DNA from: an uncultured Acetatifactor sp.
GTDB lineage: Bacteria > Bacillota > Clostridia > Lachnospirales > Lachnospiraceae
NCBI GenBank assembly: GCA_910588225.1
Contig: CAJUQT010000049.1
Span: 1 to 29,452 of the forward strand
Direction: 5' to 3'
Length of the DNA: 29,452 nt
Part shown: one piece after another, positions 16,721-25,204 of the stretch
Layout: every line of letters starts with the position of its first letter
How positions within the stretch are numbered: position 1 is the stretch's first letter
Program-made: the position numbers and the translations under genes
The notes under the pieces: generated by a model
What the model saw: the letters and a program-made list of their open reading frames with translations, nothing else
What the model was told of the DNA's origin: nothing
The model's database searches: none

Positions 16721-16749
16721 AGTATAAAAAAGATAAGCCAAATTGTCAA
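16721..16749 (-). promoter_or_regulatory. Sigma-A promoter of nrdDG
   Basis: On the minus strand a perfect TTGACA (16744-16749) is followed after 17 bases by TATACT (16721-16726). Transcription would start near 16714, leaving a leader of about 130 bases before nrdD. Confidence 0.72.
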
Positions 16750-16770
16750 TGCACACTTCCTGAAAACTTA

Positions 16771-16804
16771 TACAAAAAAGATACCCTGTTTTTAGGATAT
16801 CTTT
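16771..16804 (-). terminator. Rho-independent terminator of the WYL gene
   Basis: On the minus strand, AAAGATATCCT (16804-16794) pairs with AGGGTATCTTT (16787-16777) with one mismatch and a 6-base loop, and is followed by a T run (TTTTTT in all). It starts right at the WYL stop codon and insulates that gene from the nrdDG promoter just downstream. Confidence 0.75.
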
Positions 16805-17803
16805 CTATTGACAATTCTCATCCATTGTCTCTGCAATTCTTATCAGCCACTGCCTGTATTGCTCTCTGACAGAAGATGGCTTTACAATGACAGCATCCCG
16901 GCCGATTCCCGCCAGCCAGCCGAAAAACTGTCCGCTGACCATAACTCTCACGCGAATGCGGAACACATTCTCCGGCATTCTACGGATATCTGCCTCCCTT
17001 CCAAAACGGTCCAGCACCACACCGATCAGTCTATTGGGAAACTGTATGGTTACAATCTCCTCTTCCCCACCATACATACCAAAAATCTGATTGGTATAAG
17101 CAGCCAAATCCACTTTTGCAAACTGACTCATTCCCTGCCTGGCTTCTCTGAGAACTGCCACGCTGCCCATCTTGTCTACACGGTAATGCTTCATAACTTC
17201 ATCGCTGTTGTCATATGCCGCCAGATAATAATTCTCATCCTGCCAGATCAATGCCCAGGGGCTTACCCTTTTTTCACTGTTTGCTCTGGGCACCAGCTCC
17301 TTCTCCAGATTCCAGTCCAGATATTGAAATAAAATCTGACGATTTTCCTGAATCGTCCTGTGTATGGTGTCAATACTGTAATAAATGCTTTCATTTTCCG
17401 TTTTAATACGCCCTGCCACATACACCTGACGCTGCAGCTTTCCGGCATCATGCTTTCCAGCCATCTGCTCCAGCTTCTTAATCAGACTGCGGGATTTCCT
17501 GGTGGTGATAAATCTGGAGGACTGAACCGCATCCACAAGCAGCTTCAGCTCTGCCAGCTCAAACTCTCTGCCGGCCATATAATAGCCGCCTCCCAGCCTG
17601 TTCTGTACCTGTATAATATCATACCCAAACTCACACAGCTTCTCAATGTCGTCATAGATACTCTTACGCTGGGCCGGGATGTCATTAGACGCCAGCCACG
17701 AAATAATATCCGCCGTACTGGCTGGATGATGTTCATCTGTATTTTGTTCCAGAAACCTGAGAATATACAGCAATTTCAGCTTCTGCCCCGATGACCTCGG
17801 CAT
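16805..17803 (-). CDS. WYL-domain transcriptional regulator
   Basis: A 332-residue DNA-binding regulator of the YafY/WYL type. The N terminus has an HTH_11-like winged helix (residues about 5-65, ending in GGGYYM). The WYL ligand-sensing domain covers about 130-220 (EKRVSPWALIWQDENYYLAAYD), followed by a WCX C-terminal segment. WYL domains are thought to bind nucleic acid or nucleotide ligands. It begins one base after the stop of the 42-codon membrane peptide (TAAGATG), so the two are translationally coupled. The target is not visible; divergent or adjacent targets could be itself or the membrane peptide. Confidence 0.88.
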   Translation of the reverse strand: MPRSSGQKLKLLYILRFLEQNTDEHHPASTADIISWLASNDIPAQRKSIYDDIEKLCEFGYDIIQVQNRLGGGYYMAGREFELAELKLLVDAVQSSRFITTRKSRSLIKKLEQMAGKHDAGKLQRQVYVAGRIKTENESIYYSIDTIHRTIQENRQILFQYLDWNLEKELVPRANSEKRVSPWALIWQDENYYLAAYDNSDEVMKHYRVDKMGSVAVLREARQGMSQFAKVDLAAYTNQIFGMYGGEEEIVTIQFPNRLIGVVLDRFGREADIRRMPENVFRIRVRVMVSGQFFGWLAGIGRDAVIVKPSSVREQYRQWLIRIAETMDENCQ

Positions 17804-17804
17804 C

Positions 17805-17933
17805 TTATGCGCCCTTTTTATCCTTTTTCTTAGCCATGGAAATCCCGATTACGGTGGCAATACCCGCCACTGCCACTACCACAAGCATCACTACAAGATA
17901 AGACATAAAAGAATTCAAAAAATTTACCAGCAT
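17805..17933 (-). CDS. Small 42-residue membrane peptide
   Basis: A short open reading frame on the minus strand starts at an ATG at 17933 preceded by GCGAGGA at good spacing. The product has a short N-terminal part (MLVNFLNSFMSY), one hydrophobic helix (about residues 12-31, valine-rich, ending AGIATVIGIS) and a basic tail KKKDKKGA. This is a typical single-pass small membrane protein with the tail inside (positive-inside rule). It ends one base before the WYL gene, so they form a unit. I do not know its function. Both the coupling and the ribosome site argue that it is real. Confidence 0.75.
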   Translation of the reverse strand: MLVNFLNSFMSYLVVMLVVVAVAGIATVIGISMAKKKDKKGA

Positions 17934-18022
17934 AGTATTTTCCTCGCTTTAATAAAAGTCTCTGCCTGTACACATCCGGTACATGCATAAATATCCGTCG
18001 ATTGTTCCCACGGTACCTGTTC

Positions 18023-18052
18023 AGTATAGCAGAATTATCCCTGATTCGTCAA
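18023..18052 (-). promoter_or_regulatory. Candidate promoter of the small peptide/WYL unit
   Basis: On the minus strand TTGACG (18047-18052), lying within the last codons of the upstream gene, is followed after 18 bases by TATACT (18023-18028). The leader to the peptide start would be about 83 bases. Confidence 0.5.
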
Positions 18053-19918
18053 GGCTTCCGGATTGTCTTCAGAAATCTTCTGAAAAATAATTCTGTCTGA
18101 GCTGTTACAGACAATCGAATAGTATGTCCATCCAATCAGCATTGGAACAGACGCCACTGTAGGCAGTTCATAACGAATCGCTCCTGCCAGCGGAGAGGCC
18201 AGACAGACAAGAATATTCATAAGGCTCGGAACTAACAATATCAGAGCACCGCGTTTTCTGTATTTCACCAGCATCATTACCAGCACCACCACAATCCACG
18301 TATAGAAACCGGGTGTACACAAATACCTGACCAACGGCAGTACCTGACTCAGATTCCATATCTGCCCCAGAATATTGGGAATTTTCTCATCGAATACATG
18401 ATAAACGCCCAGCTGTTCCATGTATGGATAGCAATCTGTCTGAATCCATGCTTCTATGTTCTGTGACACAGGAGCAAGATATCCATAACCTTTATTGACA
18501 AACGCCGCCACATAAGTTTCCGGATGCTTAAAAAACATTTTGAACCATATTTTATAATATTCGCCCAATTCTACTGTTTTGCAATGTATCTTAATGGGGT
18601 CTGATATCACCGGATCATAGTTGAACATGAATTCATAGCCGAACACTTCCTCGATCACGGCCCGCTCCTCTTCTGTCACTTCGTCTGAGTGCTCACAGAC
18701 ATACCTGGCAGTCTGCTGGAACGGAATGCTCAGAGCTTCTATAGGAGAAATCCCCTGAATATTCAGAGCCGGATACAGCAGCTTCATTGCCCCCTCATAA
18801 ATAAGCACGACACTCAGCGCCGCTACGGCAATTCTCCTGCGGGCCGCACCTTTTATCCAGACCGCCAGAAGAATCAATGCTGGAAGAACGGCATAAATTC
18901 CATTATTGCGGAGAAAAACTGCAAAAAGACTGGAAAGTGCCAGCAAAACCGCATCTTTTGTACTGCATTGCCTCCTGACCAGAATCCCCATCACGCAGAC
19001 TGTCTGCAGCACCGCGGCTTCCGCATACAGAAGATCTTTCTCCACCCACTGGGCGTAAGTCCCCCAAAAAGGAGTAAAGGCAAAAAACGCAATTCCAATC
19101 ATACACCCGGCAGTCGGAACTCCAATATCTTTCAGCTTCTTCATGCTCAGTGTAAAAATCGCAGCACCTGCACATGTCTGCATCAGACAATACAGAAAAT
19201 ATCCAAAATTCGCATTTACAATAAAGCGTCCAAAGCTGAACAGACTTCCCATGATAACTGTGGAAAGAGGCGGATGTCCTGCTCCCCATTCCGCGTCTCC
19301 GAAAAATTCTCTCAGCTGCAGCACGCTGTCAGGACAGCCTGAGCCCGGATAGTTCATAAGTATCCATGGCAGCCAGCCCAAAAAGATAACACCGAATCCA
19401 ATCAGAAAAAAATGCTTTTCCAGAAAAAAATGACCGCCAGTGCTTTTCTTTCGCTCCGCAGCTCTCTCGAACAGAAAATAGACACATCTGATTACACCAT
19501 ATAAAATGATCCAAAATCCGACTATGCAAAAAAATGATATCATTAACTGATACACATTTGCAAGCAGGAAATCCGCTGAGTTGAACTTTCGGAAACTGAT
19601 GGATGCCACCAAAGTAACCGACAAAATCAGCGAGAGAATCATGGTGGATGTGTCTCTGCTTTCCTCTCGGGCAGCCACAAAACGAAGCAGCAGATAGAGG
19701 GCGGCCAACGTAAATATATCCGCAAATTCCGTTGCATAAAATGTATTATACAGCTTATTCAGTCCGTTTAAAAACGCAGAATCCGGAAATCCGCCGCCAA
19801 AAATCTCAAATTTACAATGTAGTGTAAAAACCGCAATACAGGACAGCAAAAAGCAGACAAATGACTCCCTCTGTGAAATCTTTTTCTCTTTTGTTATTTC
19901 TGACATTTTTTCCGCCAA
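18035..19918 (-). CDS. Large polytopic membrane protein, DUF6020-like
   Basis: A protein of about 627 residues with roughly a dozen predicted membrane helices. It has a long loop containing MNYPGSGCPDSVLQLREFFGD and WGAGHPPLSTVIMG after the fourth to fifth helices. The PGS..D and GHPPL pattern resembles integral membrane glycosyltransferase-like proteins annotated as DUF6020, which may use lipid-linked sugars; the enzymatic role is inferred. The start is uncertain. A TTG at 19918 has GGAGG nine bases upstream; alternatives are a TTG at 19942 or an ATG at 19906 with poor ribosome sites. It follows the MutS-like gene by 79 bases. Confidence 0.8.
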   Translation of the reverse strand: MAEKMSEITKEKKISQRESFVCFLLSCIAVFTLHCKFEIFGGGFPDSAFLNGLNKLYNTFYATEFADIFTLAALYLLLRFVAAREESRDTSTMILSLILSVTLVASISFRKFNSADFLLANVYQLMISFFCIVGFWIILYGVIRCVYFLFERAAERKKSTGGHFFLEKHFFLIGFGVIFLGWLPWILMNYPGSGCPDSVLQLREFFGDAEWGAGHPPLSTVIMGSLFSFGRFIVNANFGYFLYCLMQTCAGAAIFTLSMKKLKDIGVPTAGCMIGIAFFAFTPFWGTYAQWVEKDLLYAEAAVLQTVCVMGILVRRQCSTKDAVLLALSSLFAVFLRNNGIYAVLPALILLAVWIKGAARRRIAVAALSVVLIYEGAMKLLYPALNIQGISPIEALSIPFQQTARYVCEHSDEVTEEERAVIEEVFGYEFMFNYDPVISDPIKIHCKTVELGEYYKIWFKMFFKHPETYVAAFVNKGYGYLAPVSQNIEAWIQTDCYPYMEQLGVYHVFDEKIPNILGQIWNLSQVLPLVRYLCTPGFYTWIVVVLVMMLVKYRKRGALILLVPSLMNILVCLASPLAGAIRYELPTVASVPMLIGWTYYSIVCNSSDRIIFQKISEDNPEALTNQG

Positions 19919-19997
19919 CGTTTTGTTCCTCCGCTTTTGCAACGATTTCCAAATTCCATACCCATTTTAACACTTTTTATGAGACAGCATACTCCGC

Positions 19998-21677
19998 TTA
20001 CTGCCAGACACCTGCTGTCACAAAGTGTTCCGCCAAAGCGGTGGCCCGCTGAATTACCTCTCTGTCATATCCCATCAGCTCCAGCAGCCTGATAGCGTTT
20101 CTCGTGGTTGCTCTGCCTTCTTTTATCCTGTAGTTAAAGAAGATATCTCCGTCCCGAATATCCTCTTCAAAATGGTAATTGTCGAAATCCTTCTGCAGCA
20201 GCTCTGTCAGTTCAATATCATGTGTGGCCGCAAAGCAAAGCACACCGGGATGACACAGAGACTTCAGAATCTGCGTGGAAGCCGCAATCCGCTCTACGGT
20301 ATTGGTCCCCCGCAGCACCTCGTCCACAAAGCACAGAACCTTCCCTTCTCCGGCCAAAGCCGCATCCAGAATTCGCTTCAGCGCTTTAATCTCCACAATG
20401 TAATAGCTTTCCCCAGAACCGATGTCATCCCTGAGGGCCATGGAGGAATATACTCTGAACCGTGGAGTTCTGTATTGGTCTGCCGTACAGGTATGAATTG
20501 TCTGCGCAAATATGGCATTGACCGCCATTGTCTTCAGAAATGTAGATTTCCCGGATGCATTTGACCCTGTGAGAAGCACGCCTCTTTTTGCAGAAATCCC
20601 ATTCTTAACAGGCACTTCCAGCAGAGGGTGATATCCCTCTTCCATCTCCACAGCTCCTGTCTCGTCAAACGCAGGGATACACCAGCCGTTTTTCAGGGAT
20701 TGCCGGAATTCCCATATGGCAATGGCAGTCTCCATATAGCCTATGGACTCAATCAGAACATCCACATCTTCTATATGTCCCCGCAAAACCTTAAGCATAC
20801 TGTTGAATTTGATTAAATCTATATGGAAAATCATCCGAATATAATCCAGAAAAATTGCCAGAATATCACCGGAAGCATTTCCCCTGTAAGGTGACATCAC
20901 CCAGTAGGAATTTCTCTTCATTCCCTGCAGCTGCTTTCTGGCTGTTCTTATCTGTTCCAGCTCCCTCTCACAGACAGGCATGGAAAGCTTTTCCACTTCC
21001 CCGCAGCTTTGCAGCAGTCTCATGACATAGGAAAAGCTGGTAATATACGGATCGATTTCCCCTTTTTCCCTGAAATAAGATACAATATTATAGATAATCA
21101 AAACGACAATACCGATAACCCCGGCGGAAAAGTTGACCCACATAAGACCGATCAGCACAGGAAACAGACAATCCAGGAAAATATTCTTTCTGCTGGAACG
21201 CTCTCCCAGCAAATCCAGATTATCCAAATAATCATAGAGAGAATATTTGCCTGTATATCCCAGCCGCCTGGCCGCAAGCTGTACTTTAACGCGGTTGTCC
21301 GGATGCTCCCCGAAGAACCTTACGGTTTCTTCCAAATGCTCCAGCTGTTCGTCACTCTGCTTTAAAGTCCGCAATGTATAATATAAATACTCTTCCCCTG
21401 ACGCGGAAAGCGTATAATTCATTCGTTTGAAAACCTCGTCCATATCCAAATCATTCCAGGTAATGTCATCCAGCTGGCCTTCCTGTTTATGTCTGTTAAA
21501 ATAGCTGTCTATTCTGACAAACCGCTCAAGCGCATACTCCTTTTCCACAAGTTTGTGATAATCTTCATACAGCGTACGAATAAATTTCTTCTCTTCCTTC
21601 CGAACCCTCACTGCCTCTGTTCCAAAAATAACCAGTGCAAATACTGCCATGGTCAGTATAAATACTAAATATTCCAT
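19998..21677 (-). CDS. Membrane-anchored MutS-like ATPase
   Basis: A 559-residue protein with the MutS ATPase domain at its C terminus: Walker A GSNASGKST (371-379), a DDIGSGESYY segment (417-426), Walker B VLCFVDE (447-453) and the signature ATHD. It lacks the mismatch-binding N-terminal domain. Instead it has an N-terminal membrane helix (residues 2-20) and one or two more at about 166-198, within the clamp/core-like region. Such membrane MutS relatives occur in Firmicutes, without a proven role in mismatch repair. The ATG at 21677 has AAAAGGAA upstream. Confidence 0.88.
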   Translation of the reverse strand: MEYLVFILTMAVFALVIFGTEAVRVRKEEKKFIRTLYEDYHKLVEKEYALERFVRIDSYFNRHKQEGQLDDITWNDLDMDEVFKRMNYTLSASGEEYLYYTLRTLKQSDEQLEHLEETVRFFGEHPDNRVKVQLAARRLGYTGKYSLYDYLDNLDLLGERSSRKNIFLDCLFPVLIGLMWVNFSAGVIGIVVLIIYNIVSYFREKGEIDPYITSFSYVMRLLQSCGEVEKLSMPVCERELEQIRTARKQLQGMKRNSYWVMSPYRGNASGDILAIFLDYIRMIFHIDLIKFNSMLKVLRGHIEDVDVLIESIGYMETAIAIWEFRQSLKNGWCIPAFDETGAVEMEEGYHPLLEVPVKNGISAKRGVLLTGSNASGKSTFLKTMAVNAIFAQTIHTCTADQYRTPRFRVYSSMALRDDIGSGESYYIVEIKALKRILDAALAGEGKVLCFVDEVLRGTNTVERIAASTQILKSLCHPGVLCFAATHDIELTELLQKDFDNYHFEEDIRDGDIFFNYRIKEGRATTRNAIRLLELMGYDREVIQRATALAEHFVTAGVWQ

Positions 21678-21705
21678 ATAAATTCCTTTTCAAGTTTTCA
21701 TTGTT

Positions 21706-21742
21706 CAGGCGGCAGAAAATTCGGAACTTATTCTGCCGCCTG
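21706..21742. terminator. Strong intergenic hairpin after the salvage operon
   Basis: CAGGCGGCAGAA (21706-21717) and TTCTGCCGCCTG (21731-21742) are perfect complements with a 13-base loop. It lies between the permease stop and the MutS-like start, on the minus-strand path. There is no clear T run downstream on the minus strand, so termination may be weak or the stem may have another role. The rest of the 180-base gap shows nothing else convincing. Confidence 0.5.
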
Positions 21743-21856
21743 ATTATTACTGTTATTATTCGACTGAATTACGGTTGCTATTCACTTCTTCCTTCAGCGA
21801 TAATATACTGATGCCATATTTCACAGGATACAGCGAAAACCTCCCTGAATTCCATT

Positions 21857-23284
21857 CTATGCCACCAGGAAGAACTTAATCAGGAAAATAGCAGAAAGCA
21901 CATAGGTCAATACAGATACATCCTTTGCTTTTCCTGTGAATACCTTGATAATGGTATAGGTAATCAGGCCAATGCCGATGGCATGTCCGATAGAGCCGGA
22001 TACAGGCATGGCAATCAGCATCAGCGCCACGGGAACTGTCTCACACAAATCATCAAAATGTACATTCTTCAGACCGGTAAGCATCAGTACGCCCACATAA
22101 ATCAGCGCCGAAGAAGTTGCGGCTGCAGGAATAATAGCGGCAACAGGTGCGATAAACATGCATGCCAGGAATACAATACCGGTAGTCAGAGCGGTCAGAC
22201 CGGTACGTCCGCCGGCCTCCACACCGGAAGCAGATTCCACAAAAGTCGTAACCGTAGAAGTACCTGTGGCAGAACCTACAACAGTACCTACGGCGTCCGC
22301 CAGCAGAGCTTCCTTCATCTGAGGCATTTTGCCGTCCTTGTCCAGCATTCCCGCACGGCTTGCCGTACCTACCAGAGTTCCGATGGTATCGAACATATCA
22401 ATGATACAGAATGTGACAATCAGCGTCACCACGGTAAACCATCCAATCTGAGCAAAGCCGCTGAAATTGAACTTAAACAGTGTGGTGGAAGCCATATCCT
22501 TCACCGGCGGCAGGAAAGAGGCCGTCGCCAGGGAAGCAAAAGGGTTGTTGCCCAGGAAAATGGCGTCTCCCGCCCAGTAAATTACGCTGGCTGCCAACAT
22601 ACCGAGAATCACAGCACCTTTTACCTTCTTCTGCGCCAGAATAACGATGACAAACAGGCCCACGAACATAGTGACAACGGTGAGCACCATAGGACCATAA
22701 CCAGAACCCATGGTGGTCTCCGCCAGACCTGCCGTCAGAGAACCAAAGAAATCTCTCATGGCATAGAACGGTCCGCCTGTATCGGAATAAATACCTGCGT
22801 TGGAACCGATACCGATATTCATCAGCATCATGCCGATGGCCGGTGCGATACCCAGACGCACACCCAGAGGAATGGCGTCCACAATCTGTTCACGGACATT
22901 CAATACGGACAGAAGAATGAATACAATCCCTTCTACCAGGATAATGCAGAGTGCTGCCTGGAAGGACTCCAGATAAGTCATTCCTGTCATGGTTACAATA
23001 TTGGCCACAACTACGGCAAAGAAGCTGTTAAGTCCCATGCCGGGAGCCATTGCAAAAGGCTTGTTGGCGGCAAATGCCATCACAAACATGCCGATTGCGG
23101 AAGCAATACAGGTTGCCAAGAAAACGCCGTTCCACAGATCCGCACCCTCCGCGCCGAAACCGGTCAGCAGATTGGGGTTCAGAGCGATGATGTAAGCCAT
23201 CGTCATAAACGTGGTAAGTCCCGCAATGACTTCAGTCCTCACTGTGGTCTTGTTTTCCTTGAGCTTGAATAGTTTCTCTAACAT
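21857..23284 (-). CDS. NCS2 family purine permease
   Basis: A 475-residue polytopic transporter of the nucleobase:cation symporter-2 family, AzgA/PbuG branch, importing hypoxanthine, guanine or adenine across the cytoplasmic membrane. The start MLEKLFKLKENKTTVRTEVIAGLTTF, the substrate-site stretch FAMAPGMGLNSFF and the later DMFDTIGTLVGTASRAG are hallmarks of this branch. It has 12-14 predicted helices. AGGGAG lies before the ATG at 23284. It is the last gene of the salvage operon. No purine riboswitch was seen in the 101-base gap upstream. Confidence 0.93.
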   Translation of the reverse strand: MLEKLFKLKENKTTVRTEVIAGLTTFMTMAYIIALNPNLLTGFGAEGADLWNGVFLATCIASAIGMFVMAFAANKPFAMAPGMGLNSFFAVVVANIVTMTGMTYLESFQAALCIILVEGIVFILLSVLNVREQIVDAIPLGVRLGIAPAIGMMLMNIGIGSNAGIYSDTGGPFYAMRDFFGSLTAGLAETTMGSGYGPMVLTVVTMFVGLFVIVILAQKKVKGAVILGMLAASVIYWAGDAIFLGNNPFASLATASFLPPVKDMASTTLFKFNFSGFAQIGWFTVVTLIVTFCIIDMFDTIGTLVGTASRAGMLDKDGKMPQMKEALLADAVGTVVGSATGTSTVTTFVESASGVEAGGRTGLTALTTGIVFLACMFIAPVAAIIPAAATSSALIYVGVLMLTGLKNVHFDDLCETVPVALMLIAMPVSGSIGHAIGIGLITYTIIKVFTGKAKDVSVLTYVLSAIFLIKFFLVA

Positions 23285-23364
23285 TTTTACTCCCTCCTAT
23301 GTATTTAATTAGAGAACATGAGAACCGCTCTGCGATTCCCTATATAAAACGCTGCAATACTCCT

Positions 23365-23384
23365 GCCGGAAAACGGCTTCCGGC
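23365..23384. other. Short intercistronic hairpin
   Basis: GCCGGAA (23365-23371) pairs with TTCCGGC (23378-23384) around a 6-base loop, directly after the amidohydrolase stop. No T run follows on the minus strand. It may mark an mRNA processing or stability point between the amidohydrolase and the permease. Confidence 0.4.
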
Positions 23385-23385
23385 C

Positions 23386-24762
23386 TTAAGCATAGACAAT
23401 GCGCTTTACAATCTCATCACACCTTTCGTAAATCTCCTCCCTGCTTTCTCCCACATTATAATTTCCGTCCCTGTAGAGAATCCTGCCGTTTATCATGGTC
23501 ATACGAACATTGGCCTTGCTGCCGCTGTACACCAGATTCTTCGGAATATTATGAACAGGCCGCATGTTGGGCTGATGCAGATCAATCAAAATCAGATCAG
23601 CCTGCCTGCCTGCTGCAAGTATATCCGCCTGCGAAAGTCCCATGGCCCCTGCTCCGTTCACCGTAGCCATATACAATACTTCCGCCGCATCCAGGCTGGC
23701 CGCATCCTTTTCCCGGACCTTACTCAGCCCCGACACCAGGAACATCTCCCTGAACATGTCAAGGCAGTTATTGCTGGCAGGGCCGTCCGTACCAACAGCC
23801 ACAGGAATTCCCCTGTCTACATACTCGGCCACAGGCGCTATTCCGCTGGCAAGCTTCAAATTGGATGCCGGATTGGTAACCACATACATCCCTCTCCTGT
23901 GAAAAATATCCATATCTTGTTCACTCATATGCACGCAATGATAACCGCCGCCCCCGTACGCAAATATTCCCAGACTGTCCAGAAACACAGCCGGCGTCAT
24001 CCCATAGCGTTTCTTACACCCCTCCACTTCTTCTGCCGTCTCCGCCAGATGCGTGTATACAGGCGCATGGTATTTTGCGGCCAGCTTTGCCAAAGCTTCC
24101 AGCAGCTCTCTGGAACAGGTATATTCCGAATGAAATCCCAGTCGATAGCGGATCAGTTCGTTTTCACTGTTCCACTTCAAATATTCTGTTTCTGTCTGTT
24201 CTATGGAAGAAGTAAAATTATTCAGACCACTTGTAAGAACGCAGCGCATTCCCGTATCGATACATGCCTCCGCCGCTGCATCCGGAGACAAATACATTTC
24301 AAAAATGGAAGTAATACCGGAAGTGAGATATTCCAGAACCGCCAGCCTGGTCAAATGATAAATATCCTCCCGGGACAATTTCGCCTCCAGAGGAAATATT
24401 TTTGTGTTCAACCATTGCTGTAGCGGCACATCATCCGCATAAGAACGCAGAAAAGTCATGGCCGAGTGCGTATGTGCATCTTTAAACCCGGGCATCAGCA
24501 AGTCTCCCTCACAGTCAAGCGCCAGATCCCAGCCGCTTTCCGGAATCTGCATCCTCCGAACGGACTCTTCTGCTTTTTGATTTCCTTTTTGTCCACAATC
24601 TGCTTTTCTATGTTCCGTTTTTACACTATCCGCACTGAAGCTTTCCTCTTCACAGTCCAGGATACTGATAATTCTGCCGTCCTTTACCCACACTTCTCCC
24701 CGAAAGACCGGCCGGTTCCTCTCCATAGTCAAAATCTGTGCATTATAAAGTCTGATATTCAC
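23386..24762 (-). CDS. Amidohydrolase, MTA/SAH deaminase or chlorohydrolase type
   Basis: A 458-residue metal-dependent aminohydrolase of the TrzN/AtzA/MtaD/SsnA group. Metal ligands are seen in PGFKDAHTHSAM (HxH), the HSEYT and HLAETAEEVEG histidines, HCVHMS and the aspartate in GTDGPASNN. Its neighbours suggest deamination of a purine base, nucleoside or S-adenosylhomocysteine-like compound; the substrate cannot be told from sequence alone. The start is a GTG that overlaps the cdd stop (GTGA). An extra charged stretch of about 40 residues (about 38-75) interrupts the N-terminal beta domain. Confidence 0.87.
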   Translation of the reverse strand: MNIRLYNAQILTMERNRPVFRGEVWVKDGRIISILDCEEESFSADSVKTEHRKADCGQKGNQKAEESVRRMQIPESGWDLALDCEGDLLMPGFKDAHTHSAMTFLRSYADDVPLQQWLNTKIFPLEAKLSREDIYHLTRLAVLEYLTSGITSIFEMYLSPDAAAEACIDTGMRCVLTSGLNNFTSSIEQTETEYLKWNSENELIRYRLGFHSEYTCSRELLEALAKLAAKYHAPVYTHLAETAEEVEGCKKRYGMTPAVFLDSLGIFAYGGGGYHCVHMSEQDMDIFHRRGMYVVTNPASNLKLASGIAPVAEYVDRGIPVAVGTDGPASNNCLDMFREMFLVSGLSKVREKDAASLDAAEVLYMATVNGAGAMGLSQADILAAGRQADLILIDLHQPNMRPVHNIPKNLVYSGSKANVRMTMINGRILYRDGNYNVGESREEIYERCDEIVKRIVYA

Positions 24763-25181
24763 TGGATGGACTCACCCCCAAATCCGTAAGGCAGAAGCTC
24801 TTTCAGGAGACACTCTCTGTACTCGTTTTCTGATTTCACCACGAAGATCCGGAACTCTTCTCCTGCAAATTCCTGCATCACCTGCCTGCAGATCCCACAG
24901 GGCCAGGCATAATCCACAGGCTTACAGTCCTCCATACCTCCCGCTATGGCGATGGCATAAAACTCCCTGCAGCCATCGCTGACCGCTTTGAAAACTGCCG
25001 TTCGCTCGGCACAGTTTGTGGCACCGTAAGAAGCATTTTCGATATTTCCACCCTGATAAATTTTCCCGTTTTTCGTCAGGAGTGCCGCCCCTACCGTATA
25101 ATGAGAATAGGGTGCATACGCCATTTCCCTGGCCTGCAGTGCGGCATATCTCAGCTCCTCAAGCTTTCGTTCATCTACCAT
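24759..25181 (-). CDS. cdd: Cytidine deaminase
   Basis: A 140-residue zinc enzyme that deaminates cytidine and deoxycytidine to uridine and deoxyuridine. Catalytic motifs are CAER (57-60; zinc Cys57 and proton-shuttling Glu59) and PCGIC (94-98; zinc Cys95 and Cys98). The length matches the homotetrameric form with three Cys ligands. Its stop overlaps the start of the amidohydrolase by four bases, and it begins 23 bases after pnp, so they form one operon. Confidence 0.95.
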   Translation of the reverse strand: MVDERKLEELRYAALQAREMAYAPYSHYTVGAALLTKNGKIYQGGNIENASYGATNCAERTAVFKAVSDGCREFYAIAIAGGMEDCKPVDYAWPCGICRQVMQEFAGEEFRIFVVKSENEYRECLLKELLPYGFGGESIQ

Positions 25182-25204
25182 AAGCCACCCTCTCTATCTT
25201 TATG

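Noticed and set aside
21743..21856. Short open frames (about 25 codons) on the minus strand between the permease and the MutS-like gene
   Set aside because: An AGGGAGG-like run exists, but the starts are poorly spaced from it and the products are too short to support.
21983..23272. 429-codon plus-strand frame opposite the NCS2 permease, and similar long frames opposite metY and the amidohydrolase
   Set aside because: These are antisense shadows of clear family genes; their products are rich in His, Arg, Ser and Gln and show no domain.
23285..23385. Purine riboswitch before the NCS2 permease
   Set aside because: No purine aptamer pattern is visible in this 101-base gap, which also sits inside an operon.
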